From contig BFEA01000060.1 in assembly GCA_003427395.1 (NCBI GenBank), positions 3,422,498-3,447,323 on the forward strand: 24,826 nucleotides of DNA, in the 5' to 3' direction. Every line of letters starts with the position of its first letter. Positions within the stretch are counted from its first letter, which is position 1. Shown here piece after piece: positions 1 through 10,100 of the stretch. The DNA is from Chara braunii. Its lineage: Eukaryota; Streptophyta; Charophyceae; Charales; Characeae. Below the pieces are notes generated by a model. The model saw nothing but the letters and a program-made list of their open reading frames with translations. It had not been told where the DNA came from and did not search any database. The translations under genes were made by a program, and so were the position numbers.

Positions 1-544
1 ACTTCTTAGTTCGAGGAGATAGGGAGGAAGAAATTCGAAATGAATCTATACGCAAACGCGACTAGATTCATTCCTTGTTCAACCAAAAAAAACTAACTAC
101 TCTGCCTTCGCGCAGCACTACCTCCACNAATCTCCTTGTATACTAATTTTCTTCNTGAACTAATCGCGGATTCNAGACCGCCATAGTNCAAAACCCCCAT
201 TTCGTACCTTCGTTCGTCCGATCCCNNCGAGAATCAGATGCNCGCAGTGCCTTCCTTCCCGCCATATCCATCACCCCGATACCTNCGCGCAGCNCTTTCT
301 TCCCCTGACGACCAATCTACTAACCTACCGCCCAAACTAACACCATAGTTGGACTCGCACGGCCCTAAAAACCCCCGATTAGGATCTTATTTCACCCGAT
401 TCTGTTGGGAATCGGGGAAGATATCGGGTTTACCTCCCTCCACCTCTTCCCACCATCGCCAGTCTCGCGCAGAGCTTTTCCCTATTAACTTGTAACCCGC
501 TAACTGATTGCTAAAACTAACGCTACCATTCGTTTCGCCCGGGG

Positions 545-868
545 TCAAAACCCCGAGACTGCAGCTTTCGCCCCTCGATCCCATTCACGGTCGAGGGCGC
601 TATGTCCTCTCGACTGCGCCGGCTCATTCTCCCGTAGCTGCGCTGCTCCTTTCTGCGCATGTATCCGGCGCAAAAGATCGTCTAGGTCCATCCTCCCCTC
701 TTTTCCTTCTCCCGTTACTGCGTCCGCCTTCCGTACCCCGGCTTCACTTCTGCCGTTGCCTGCTCCGCTTTTCTTTCTTGCCGCACTCGCCTTTCCGCCC
801 CGTCTCACCAGTCTCCACCCGCCATTCTCGATTCTTCCTACCCCGAATGTATTCGGTGCGCAAATCAC
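545..868 (-). other. Unassigned 107-codon open frame in the 2 kb repeat
   Basis: An open frame of 107 codons lies upstream of the LSU-like fragment on the same strand. The product is Arg/Gly/Ala-rich with an acidic-hydrophobic stretch (MDLDDLLRRIHAQKG) near its middle. I recognise no domain, signal peptide or membrane segment. An identical frame exists in the second copy (20450-20773), but that sequence is base-for-base identical in the assembly, so this is not evidence of protein-level conservation. The GC-rich context favours chance open frames. It may be a remnant of a retroelement coding region or non-coding. Confidence 0.15.
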
Positions 869-1020
869 GCCCGGATCCCTTCTGCTATTTGCCCTTCCAC
901 CCTGCCTCTGGAGTCGGCCCGACCATCGCCCCGCAGTGGCCCGTTACCGCCCCGTCTCACTGTTGCTTTCTTCCTGCTCGGCACCTTAGCGCAGCGGCCC
1001 TACCCGACAGCGCCGGCCGG

Positions 1021-1021
1021 T

Positions 1022-1055
<34 letters not shown>

Positions 1056-1158
1056 CAGTTCAATTAGTCTTTCGCCCCTATACCCAAGTCCGATGAACGA
1101 TTTGCACGCCTGTATCGTTGCGAGCCTCCGCCAGAGTTCCTTCTGCCCTCGCTCCACA
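1021..1158 (-). pseudogene. LSU (25S/28S) rRNA domain II fragment, copy 1
   Basis: On the minus strand this reads as the LSU rRNA segment containing CTAGTAGCTGGTTCCCTCCG and, upstream of it, CGTGCAAATCGTTC and ACTTGGGTATAGGGGCGAAA. These blocks belong to domain II of nuclear cytosolic LSU rRNA. Similarity starts near GGAACTCTGGCGGAGG and ends at TTTCCCTCAG. Beyond that, the expected continuation is replaced by unrelated GC-rich sequence. Several substitutions (for example ATTGAACTGTC for the usual ATCGAACCATC) and the missing flanks make it a pseudogenic fragment rather than a working rRNA gene. Confidence 0.85.
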
Positions 1159-1252
1159 ACCCCAACGCCCGCTGCTGTAGCACTCCGCGTCCTGCCCACA
1201 GTCAGAGAGTACCCCTTTTCTGAGTTTCTCAGAAAGCTCGACTTTTTCGCCC

Positions 1253-1342
1253 CGCCCCCAATTTATGTGTATCATCCTTGCGCAGGGGCCATGCTAATGT
1301 TCTTTGTATCGTTCCAATTTTAACGGCCGTCCTGAAGGAGTC
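1253..1342 (-). pseudogene. U6: U6 snRNA-like sequence, copy 1
   Basis: Read on the minus strand, the core matches U6 spliceosomal RNA: AAAATTGGAACGATAC, then ATTAGCATGGCCCCTGCGCA, then AGGATGATACACA. The AGC of the catalytic triad is present. The ACAGAGA box reads ACAAAGA, and AAGATTAGC has become AACATTAGC. A 5' stem-loop-like piece (GACTCCTTCAGGAC) sits at 1329-1342. The 3' end is GC-rich and shows no T-run terminator, and no TATA box or plant-type upstream element precedes it. A decayed or retroposed U6 copy is most likely. Confidence 0.88.
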
Positions 1343-1436
1343 AGGCCACCGGCCTGTGCTGTCTTTCGGCGCCCCCAGCGGGCAGACTCACACCCGCCCC
1401 TTTAGCAGCAGACCGCAGAATCAAAGCGCGGCCTTG

Positions 1437-1543
1437 CTACCCTGCCTGAAACGTGGGCCAAAGTGGTGGCGGGCCCGGCGCAAATCTTGATGGCCGTAAC
1501 AACTTTTTCAAATGAGAGCTTTGAAGCCCGATAACGGGGGAAA
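1437..1543 (+). pseudogene. Second LSU rRNA-like fragment, opposite strand, copy 1
   Basis: The plus strand at 1477-1543 resembles the LSU segment normally written GATCTTGGTGGTAGTAGCAA then TTCAAATGAGAACTTTGAAG; here it reads AATCTTGATGGCCGTAACAA and TCAAATGAGAGCTTTGAAG. Just before it (1441-1463) CCTGCCTGAAACGTGGGCCA resembles the LSU block around CTTGAAACACGGACCAA. In a normal LSU these two blocks are far apart, with the domain II segment between them. Here they are adjacent, and the domain II segment lies nearby on the opposite strand, so the rRNA is rearranged. Confidence 0.65.
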
Positions 1544-1897
1544 GCCCTGCGGGCATACTCACCCCCAAACCTCACACAGCAGGTCGTGGTTGGCGGATGA
1601 TGCATCGGCCGACGTTTCCACCACTCAGGTTCCTTCTGTCTCGTGGGCTAATCACTCACCGGCTCGCATGCACGTTGAACCCCCGGTTCTAAGTGCTTCT
1701 CAGGCATTGACACGGTATCGTGCCCCAAATTAGGACGGGGCCGCCAATAGCCGTGGAAAAAAGTTAAAAAATAAAAATAAAAATAAATAATAAATAATAT
1801 CACCAAGCACAACGACCGAGGTCTGGGCCGGCTTTGCGATCAACAACGGAAAAGAATCACGCGCGCCTTAAACCTGCGCGCCCACGCACTCGCTATT

Positions 1898-2251
1898 GTG
1901 ATCAACCATCCTGTCAGCGTTGTCACAGACGCAGCCACGCCTAACGCGGTATACTTAAACTTTAAGCCAAAACTACTTTCTGTCTCTCGCAAAAACCAGG
2001 GCGGATACCCTTGTAAGGGTATTCGCACCAACAACTTAGCGGACCATATTAAGCGACGTCCTCGTCGCTTCGCTAAATCAGAAGGCTATAAATCCATCCA
2101 CATTCCAAATGCTGACGAAACAGGAGCCAATCCGATTAGCCGACAAACACAGGGTAGAGACCTCCATCAAACCATGCCTTCACAACTATATGCTGCCAGG
2201 TTTCTAACCTGGGTCTCTCACCATCCAGAAATTAGGATACTGGCAGCATAA
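1898..2251 (+). other. Unassigned 117-codon open frame crossing the end of the 2 kb repeat
   Basis: This frame starts inside the 2 kb repeat and runs past its end at 2029. The predicted product has no low-complexity bias but I recognise no domain. Because the repeat boundary lies in the middle, the frame is not shared by the second copy. It contains three perfect inverted repeats: 2005-2022, 2051-2070, and a nested pair at 2190-2249. A chance frame is likely. Confidence 0.12.
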
Positions 2252-3113
2252 GTTCCAAAGACCTTCCCAATCGTCCTCTCCCCGGTCCTATACAACCTTC
2301 GGCTTTTCGTTGGGTGTTCCCAGTCCTGGCAAAAACTAGGGACGCGGGCCTTAATGGAGACCTTTGGAAGATACTCTCGTCTTCCTCCTCAAAAAAATTC
2401 TCGCAATCAAATACACGCAAGTATATATGTATACTTAATATTCGCTCAGCTCTTACTGCAGTCTAGTACAGAAAGGCTAGGTCTCCACCTCGGCCCACCA
2501 TAGCCTGGCTGATCGGACCAGGACCACGGCCCACCGCATTGTTATTTAACGGCAGTACCTTCGTTGGTTACGCAACGATAGGTTTCTTCCTGGTAAGCAC
2601 TCAATCAAGATTTCCCCCAAAAAAATTCTCAATCTTTATTATCCTGCGGAGTAATTTCACTGGGGCGGGCACCCCCCCTTAAACTCTTACCCCGCGGTCC
2701 CGCATCCAGGTTGCGCCGGCTAGCAACCATCCAATGGGGTTACGCCCTAGAGGTACTAACTTATTTTCCGTTAGCTTGGCCTTTCTTCAATATGTCTCAG
2801 AATTAGCACTAGTGGTTAGACGGGGGCGTCGCAAAACAAAATCACTGGCCCACTGCGCGATCACGCAGGGGTCTGAAGGCATTTACCAGCCCTTCCACAA
2901 TAGGCATGGCATCCTTCGCACGCTCACAAACAAAATCACAGCTAGGTCCACCAGGCCATGACCCCTGACTTGATCAGAGCCAGCAGCCACCTACTCTGAG
3001 ACATCTTTTGCCTTGCACTCATTGCGACTTTCTCAATCATTCCAAACAAAAGTGACTCTTTTCGTCAGACTTTTATCACCCATTAAACAACTCGCCATGC
3101 CATAAATCAGTTT
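2030..3113. other. Non-coding spacer with short inverted repeats
   Basis: I see no supported gene here. Perfect hairpins include AAGCGACG/CGTCGCTT (2051-2070, loop TCCT) and CCAGGTT/AACCTGG (2196-2212, loop TCT). The latter is nested in ATGCTGCC/GGCAGCAT (2190-2197 with 2242-2249). The remainder is of mixed composition with pyrimidine-rich stretches around 2260-2400 and 2590-2640. Confidence 0.5.
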
Positions 3114-3370
3114 ACTCACCTCTGAGGGTGAGTCTTCCAACCATAGACCATTCCCCTTNTCCAAAAATCCAAGGGGCTCTCATCATAAACAAAACACCCC
3201 CTCTTCCAAAAATCACGAGGGGTCTCGCCATAAAACCAAACTTCCCCTCCTCAAAACTCGAAGGGGTCTCATCATAACACACAACATCATAAAACATCCC
3301 CTTCCCAAAAATCCAAGGGGCTCTCATCATAAAATAAAACATCACTGAGGGACCATCTTATGGGTCCTCA
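3114..3370 (+). repeat. Array of six short hairpins, ~46 bp period
   Basis: Six inverted repeats follow each other at starts 3114, 3153, 3198, 3244, 3298 and 3346. Stems are ACTCACC/GGTGAGT, CCCCTT/AAGGGG, CCCCTC/GAGGGG, CCCCT/AGGGG, CCCCTT/AAGGGG, and TGAGG-ACC/GGTCCTCA with one bulged G. Most loops contain CCAAAAATC, and each later stem is followed by a CTCATCATAAA-like spacer. The third stem differs from the second at its last position on both sides (T to C with A to G), so pairing is kept. The array lies about 620 bases beyond the end of the gag-like gene in its direction of transcription, where a retroelement 3' region could be. Strand of function is unknown. Confidence 0.8.
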
Positions 3371-3988
3371 TCACAACTTAAACAATCAATAATCAACATG
3401 GTAAGCTTTTTGAGCCTAGGCTGCACTCCCTCCCCTTATACTCTGCCCTATCAGCTGCCCGTGGGCAGGTCGCACAAGTATACCGAGGAGTAGACAGTTT
3501 TGCTTACAATCATATTCACTGTACCTATGACAAAATAAGATGTTTTTCACACGTTGTCCACACAAACTCATCATACGTCAGAGTACAACCACACATGTGA
3601 GAGTGACAAGTGATCGTCATATATATGAATGGTCCTTGAAATAAAGTCTCATCATAATATACACTCAGGGAATAAAAATGCCTCACACAAAAAATATCTC
3701 CAAATCATAGCTTACTCCACTCAAGCCACACCAAACCCATACTGACAACTACCCCTAAAATACATGTCAGATCTGTCTCTCAAAGGCCAGGGCGTAGGCC
3801 ACCTAAATATGTACATGCCTCATCTAAACCACCCTGACCCTCAAAACCCCAACTCAGTAGGAACACAAAAGTTCAAATCTACACTAGTAGCAATCATCAA
3901 AAAAATCCTCTAAGTCTAAGAGGGTATCACACAAACCCTAAGCTGATGCCTCACAAGATACTCGCCCACCTATATAGACAAACCGATA
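3371..3988. other. AT-rich spacer after the gag-like gene
   Basis: No gene is visible. If the gag-like gene on the minus strand is part of a longer element, this would be its 3' untranslated region. A palindrome CTGCCC-GT-GGGCAG lies at 3455-3468. A further TCTCATCATAA spacer motif from the hairpin array occurs near 3649 without a neighbouring stem. I looked for a polypurine tract and LTR ends but could not place them. Confidence 0.4.
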
Positions 3989-6741
3989 CTATCTCCTCAA
4001 CTCCTCCTGGTTTTGTCTATATAACTGAGCCCTAAGTCCATTTGCGGACTTCTCTACTATCCTACCCTGTCTATCATACATCTTACCTCCTACCTCTGAG
4101 ACTGCCTTATCTTCAAGGAACTCGAGACAGTCCAGAGCATGATGCACGTTCCTCTTGCAGTAGAAACATAGGTGATCTACCTTCCTCTTGAACTTCTTCT
4201 TCATGGGCTGAGGAGGTGGCGATGAAGGAGATTCTACCAAGGTACTGACAACCTCCTGCTGCTCTGATCGAGGAGCTGCGGTACTTACGACCTCCTGCTA
4301 CTCTGTCCCAGGAACCGGTCCCCCAGACCCAGATCCAGTAGCCCAAGATCCCAGTCTGCTCCTCAAATCCCTTGTCGCTGGGACGTACTCAGACGTGTCC
4401 AACCTCTGAGGTCTCCTCTCGAGTGTCTCTCCTGGCACTGTCGTGGGCTGCACCTCAATCTCCTCTGGTCCATACTCAGGTGTGCCCATCCTCTGGAGCC
4501 TGCTCTCGATGGCACCCTCCGCCTCAATCCCCATTTTTTTCTCAAGCGGCTCCTCTATCCTCTGCTCGGGTGAAAACAAACTCGCCTCCTCCTGCATGGT
4601 ATGCACTGCCTCAAGGAGTACACCCATGGATCCCTCTGCTGACCCCTGAGCCGGCTCATTGCTAGATGGCGGTAGCCCCTCCTCAATCGCCAAAGGTACG
4701 ACTGGGTCTGCCGCTGCCACTGGCAGCGTCACGAGCTCAGTAGGGGCTCCAAACTCGAATGCCTCTCTCTCTGCCTGTCTCTGGGCTCTCGCCTCCTTTG
4801 GCTCCAGGATAACTCTTCCCATAGGTGACTCCTGGCGAGGCTCTACCGTAGATGGCTGTCCTGACAATCCTTGTCCGGGCTGCCTCTGCTCTCCCTGCCT
4901 GCTGCTCTCTGGCTTGTCCACCTTTCCCTGGGTTTGTTGCCTCAGACTCTCAATGATAGCTGCCTGGCTGGCCACCAAGGTCCTGAGTTCCTGAATTTCC
5001 ATCTTCATAGCCTCCCGACGTACTCCATGGCTTGCTTCCTTCATCTTTTTCCCTGCCAGATCGCTCTCCAATAACAAGCGCCGGTCAAAAGTGGTCTTGG
5101 CCAGGAACTTGATTTAACGATCTAACCTCTCTTCCGCCTTCCTGGCCACCCCAAACCCAGCTCTGACTGGCGATGGAAGCTCCTCTCCTCTCTGCTCCCA
5201 GAAGTCCCTCCACATCTCAGGGATCTCGGGGCCCTAGCTGGCACGCCGGGTGGCTGACCTGGGAGTGCTCCTGTTGCCTCCGATCTCTGCCTCTCCTGCT
5301 GCTGCTCCGGAAACTCCCCCGCTACCTCCAACCTCTGCCTCTCCTGCCATATCTCATCTATCCGCCTGGTTCTTCTCGCCCTCTTTTCTTCAGCCGTCTC
5401 TCCAGCTGACGCCCTTTCCCTCGTGCGGAGGTCGACCCTCTTTGGGATCTCTACCTCCATCTCCTTCTCGGGGTGGCACGGCTCCTGGCGAGGCTCTGCA
5501 GGTGCTGGCCCCTCCAGGTCTGGGTGCTCCAGGGCATGAGCTACTATGTGTCTGTCAATCAGGATCAAGGCTTCTCTCCTTACAACTGCCCTCTCTCTCC
5601 TCCTTTCTGCCCTATTTTCTGGCGAAGGAGCCTTTCCTGATGAAGGTAATGGGACCTCCTCACTCTGCAACCTCTCCTCTGCCTGCCGGGTGCTCCCTGG
5701 TGCATCCCCAAGTCTTAAACCCACTGCTGGCGTCTGTGGGGGCGTGTCCTCTCCAACCTCTATCACTTCCTTCCCTGCACGTCTCCCCTCATCGCCCAGC
5801 TCTCTCTCTCGCTGAGTACCCTGGACCTCCTCCTGTGGCACCTCCTCCTGTGGCACCTCCTCTGCCTGCTCTCCATGCTCCTCGCCCTGAGGCGATGCTC
5901 TCCACTGGGAGATATCCAAATGCGTCTCCAATTCCCTCAAGGGCCCCTCAGATGCTGGCGGCTCCTCCTGCGTGCGTGCTGGCGATCTCCTCAATCCACC
6001 CTCAGTAAAACGATGGAACTCCACTGGTCCCAACCCACACTCAGGGTACACCCCTCGCTCCTCAGCCTCTGGCTCCTGCTCTGGCTCCTGCTCTGGCTCC
6101 TCCTCTCTCCTGGCTAGGGCCTTCCATCCTCCTCGAGACGGTCTTGCCTCCCTGGGCTCTGGGTCCTTCTGCCTCTGACTCCTCTGACGCCTCTCAACTC
6201 TGGGCTGAGGGGGCTCTGGCCGTCGAAAGGCTTCTCTCAGATGTGCCCTGCAGCTCTCCCAGTCCCGGACCATGTCTCTGATTTGGCTAGCCAGTGGCCT
6301 TTCCGCCTTCCTGGTCCAGAGTGGTAGCGTCTGCATCCAATCATCTCTCGGTATGCCCTGCCCCTGCATGAACCACTCAAATGCGGGGATGAAGTCCGAC
6401 GCATTTCCAATCTCCAGGCGGATCGGCCTGCCATCTGGTCCCACAGGCGAGGGTCGCAACTCCTCCATCCTCATCTCTACCTCCTGCCTTGTCGTCGCCT
6501 CCCTACGAATCCTGGCAATGGGCTCCTCGAACCTGCCTGCTCCCCTCAATCTCTCAATCGCCTGAGCCACGGTCCAGCCGATACGCCTCGCATGCTCCCA
6601 GAAACTGTCCAGGAATAACTCGATGTCCCCATCATTGTAGACCGGAGTACTCTCTCGATGGCGAGGCCCATACCGCTCATATCCTCCTAATGCGCCCAAC
6701 GGTCTCTGAGGCGGCCGTGTCCCCTTCCCTCCTCTTGGCAT
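3989..6741 (-). pseudogene. Second gag-like gene downstream of pol, broken
   Basis: This would encode a nucleocapsid-forming structural protein of a retroelement. Starting at ATG 6741 (MPRGGKGT), residues ~33-175 look capsid-like: an FLDSFWEHARRIGW segment, then FIPAFEWFMQGQGIP, and DWESCRAHLREAFR. A long Glu/Gln/Pro/Arg-rich region follows with short repeats (EPEQEPEQEPE; QEEVPQEEV), then a likely coiled coil (KMEIQELRTLVASQAAIIES) and a CX2CX4HX4C zinc knuckle at 4127-4168. Breaks seen are a frameshift near 5225-5245, TAA near 5115 and TAG at 4298-4300. The reading frame closes with TAG at 3989. The block after the knuckle (KMYDRQGRIVEK then GLR) resembles the one after the first gag's knuckle (NIYDKFGEVIDR then GVR), pointing to shared ancestry. 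No protease follows. An earlier in-frame ATG exists at 6798. Confidence 0.72.
4127..4168 (-). other. CCHC zinc knuckle of the second gag
   Basis: CFYCKRNVHHALDC fits CX2CX4HX4C exactly. Such knuckles in Gag nucleocapsid domains bind one zinc ion and contact element RNA. It is preceded by a basic patch (KKKFKRK), also typical of nucleocapsid. Confidence 0.9.
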
Positions 6742-6908
6742 GGCTGTCTTCGTAAAGTCAGACCTGCATAACAGGCGAAGGAGACAACAAACACACATTG
6801 GGGTAAGCAAAACAGGTGATAATCAAAGCAAGCTCAGACCAGGCCATACTCATGCAGCATGCATCCTACCTAACCTTACACACCCTATTACTTCTATTCC
6901 AAAGGCAG

Positions 6909-7154
6909 TCAGGTCACCTCTCTTACCTCTTCTCTCGCCACAAATTTCTTTAGTCGCGTTCTAGATACCCAATCCTTCCACTCAGTCCCATTTAACTCCT
7001 CAATCTGGTACGCTCCGAAATCTCCGACCCGTACGATCCGGTAGGGACCTAACCACCTCTTATCGAGCTTCCTGGACCATTGCTTCTATATTGATGAATC
7101 GTAGAGAAGCACGACATCCCCAACTGCCAAGGGTACTTTCCTTACCCGCGCAGA
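6909..7154 (-). pseudogene. GPY/F domain remnant at the integrase C-terminus
   Basis: This stretch lies beyond the first stop of the pol frame and stays in the same frame. It contains PLAVGDVVLLYDSS, a TAG at 7086-7088, then KLDKRWLGPYRIV and FGAYQIEELNG, ending at TGA 6911-6909. The G-P-Y signature defines the GPY/F module found after the integrase core in many Ty3/gypsy elements, where it aids multimerisation and DNA binding. No chromodomain signature is evident after it. Confidence 0.85.
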
Positions 7155-10100
7155 CTAATGCCATCGAGCCTTATCGTCCATACGGCTTCTCGTCACTTGA
7201 TCAGACGCCTCATGGATCCTTTCTTCTATCGCCCCTATCTGCCGCGCCCGAATATCGAGCAACTCTTCAAATGACAGGTTAACTTCCAGATCCTGGCGCC
7301 TCCATGTCTTAAGAAAGCTCTCGATAGGGAAGGTGGCGTGCCTTCCATACCACAGTGTCGTCGGTGCGTACTTGGTAGATCTTTTTACTGTAATGTTCTC
7401 GACAAAGAACGCCGCCCTTAGGTACCTTGGCCATTGATTAAGCCTACCTTCGGTCCACTTAGCCAGGAGACTCGTAATGGTACTATGTCCTCTCTCTACG
7501 GGAGCATTTGCCTGGGGGTGCGCGGCCGTGGTGTAGTTGGCTGCCACACCATACTTTGATAACAGTTCTTGTACCTCCTGGCAGGTAAACTCTGATCCCC
7601 TGTCCATTACGAATTCCCTGACGAAAGGATAACGCAGGTAATATTCCTTGATGCAGCTTACTAAGACTAACCCGGTCTTGGTGCGAATAGCACACCCGTC
7701 TATGAAACCAGACAGGTTATCGCACGCATCGAAGATATAATTATAGCCTTGATCCCCAAGCGGCATAAAAAGTAGGTCGAGATGTATTACAGCCCCCACC
7801 TCTCGCTCTAACCTTGGATGCAACGACTCTCCTTGCCTTAAACGGGATTTCTCCTGGCAAGGTACGCAAGATCGGCAGAATTTCCCGACCATGTCCATCA
7901 TTCCATCCCAGTAGTACAACTCACTTATCTTGGCATACGTAGCTTGTACCCCTCGATGCCCTCCTGCAATGCCATCGTGAAGCGCTGCTATGACGTCGAT
8001 CTGACGATTCCTACCGCAGACGACTCTCCTGGGATTTCCCACCTCTCTTCTTACGAAAAAGTGGCTGTCTCGCACTAAATAGCGCTGCAGCATCCTCTGA
8101 GCCCTATCGCTTGCATCCCTTAGCCGCATTTCACATGACAGAAGAAGCCCCAGCTCTAGGTAGATCCTGTCGTACTCCTCTGCACGAAAAGCCTCCTTAA
8201 TCTTCCCCTCCTCGAACTCGTCGTCCCGACTCTCGGACACTTCGTCCACATTTCCTGTCGAGTTTAACGAGCCTGACTGTTCGAGGCCTTCCTGCAATAA
8301 CGTGTTGACGAGGAGATACATTCCTCCCATCAGGTCCTCATGTCGTTCTACCTGGCCAGGTCCTTCCTCAATCGTTCTCATTTCCTCCACCAGGCTATGC
8401 GAGCTGGCTAGCGCTAGCTCCATCATCCACTGAACATCCTTACCGCCCCAGGGATCTTCTTCCTCAAAGGGCTTAAGGACTAGCTCATTCCTCCATTCAT
8501 ACCCACTTGGCGTTTGCCAGATAGGATAGCCTACACAGCTGGGCACTCGCGGCGACCACTTGTTAATGTGGAGACGAACATCTTCTTCCTGATCTAGAAA
8601 TCCATCAATTGGGAGCATATTCTTCACCGCCTCCCCTTCCTGTTTATCCCTGTTGATCGGACTCAACCCGTCCGCCCGGTTCTTGCTACCAGGAATCCGT
8701 TCCAATTCGAAATTGAACATCCAGATGTACGTCAACCATCTGGCAACCGTCGGATCCGATGGAACGTAATTCCTTAGAGAGTAGGCCAGGGCGGTCGGAT
8801 TCACTCTCAAAATAAACCTCTTGCCGAAGATGTAGTTCCGGAAGATTCGCAGGCAGTGGAGGACAGCAAGGGTCTCCCTTTTGAACTGAGAGTAATTCCT
8901 CTCCGTCATACAGAGAGTCCGGCTCTCAAATCGCAAGGGTCTTTCCTTACCTTCCATGTCTGCCTGAATTAGAACTCCCCCTAAGGCAGTTGGCCCCGCA
9001 CTTGTTTCGACAATGAAGGGTCGTGTTTCTGTAGCATCATAATCTGGCGCTCCTAACACCAACCCTCCTTCTCGAAACTCCTCCTTCATTCTGGCCACTA
9101 CCTCTTCTTGCTCTTCCCCCCAAACCCATTCCTGATCCTGGCGAACTAACTTCCTCAGATGTTCAGTCTTAGCGGCAAAGTTCTTGACGAAGGCCCTCCA
9201 AAATTCACACGTACCAAGGAAGCTCCTGACATCAGTTATTGAGTGGAACGGAACCGACCACTCAGTAATCTTGTCCGTCTTCTTCACATCCGGCCTTCGG
9301 CCCTTCTCGCTGCAGACGAACCCCAAAATAGTCGCTCCCCTCATGCAGTGTCTGGACTTGGCCCCGCTCGCCATAAGGTTATGCTCTTCGACCAGGCTCA
9401 TGACCTTTTCGAGGTCCTGGATGTGTTTCCAGACAAAGCGCCTTATCCCTGGCGAGACTTCGTCGCTCTCTTTCGCTGCCGGCCTCTTCACTGCCAAATC
9501 GTCAATGTATGGTTGTGTGATATGGGGGCTGACTGACTGCATAGCCCGAATCATGGCCCGTTGGACCATTGCTACTGCGTTGGTCCACCCTTGTGGGGCC
9601 ACATTCACGTGGACTAACCCTCGCGGCGTGTGCATAGCCGTCACCGGCCTATCCGGCGGGTAGACTGGGAACTGATCGTATCGTGAGTAAAGGTCTATAA
9701 GAGAAATTATAGGCCTTCCAGCACAGGATTCTGACAGCGCGTCTGCATTCGGCAGTCCTCCAGCATCTCGCACAGTCACCGCATTCAGTCCTTGCAAATC
9801 CTGCACCCACCGCAGCATCCCGTTAGGCTTAATAAAGCAGAACCACGGGGACGCATACGGTCCACTCGAATAGTCGGCGACGTGAGTACGTATCTTGTTA
9901 TCGAGGTAATCCACCACCTTCCTTTCCTCGTCAGGATTGGGATATCGCGCCCCTCTCATGTTCTAAGGCTCGTGTGACACGGTGTGGATGCGGATCATAG
10001 GTATCTTGTCCACATCCAGCCTGCCACGCTCCTCGTCATTAAACGCATAGGCGCGATGCTTCCTCTTCATTAATTCCACCATCAACGTTCGCTCCTGAGG

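Larger units (their letters stand above)
1..2029. repeat. 2 kb direct repeat, copy 1 (truncated by window start)
   Basis: This block matches 19906-21934 at a constant offset of 19905 with no net indels. The first 950 bases appear identical, including nine N characters at the same offsets (128, 155, 174, 188, 226, 227, 242, 285, 294). After base 951 the copies differ by scattered substitutions, a few percent by eye. Homology ends at 2029, where this copy continues with AACAACTTAGCG and the other enters CCGAAC-rich DNA. The left limit is unknown because the repeat starts at the window edge. It contains rRNA-like and U6-like fragments but no convincing gene. It could be a segmental duplication, a long LTR, or partly an assembly artefact. 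Confidence 0.93.

Noticed and set aside
508-1323. A 271-codon plus-strand open frame (and its copy at 20413-21228)
   Set aside because: It runs antisense through the LSU-like and U6-like fragments and its product is low-complexity Pro/Ser/Leu. A GC-rich non-coding shadow is more likely than a gene.
2030-3110. Possible tRNA genes in the spacer
   Set aside because: Several hairpins are present, but no cloverleaf with A and B boxes could be assembled by eye.
5250-6008. A 252-codon plus-strand open frame rich in Pro/Ser/Leu
   Set aside because: It is the antisense shadow of the Glu/Gln/Arg-rich second gag, with no domain of its own.
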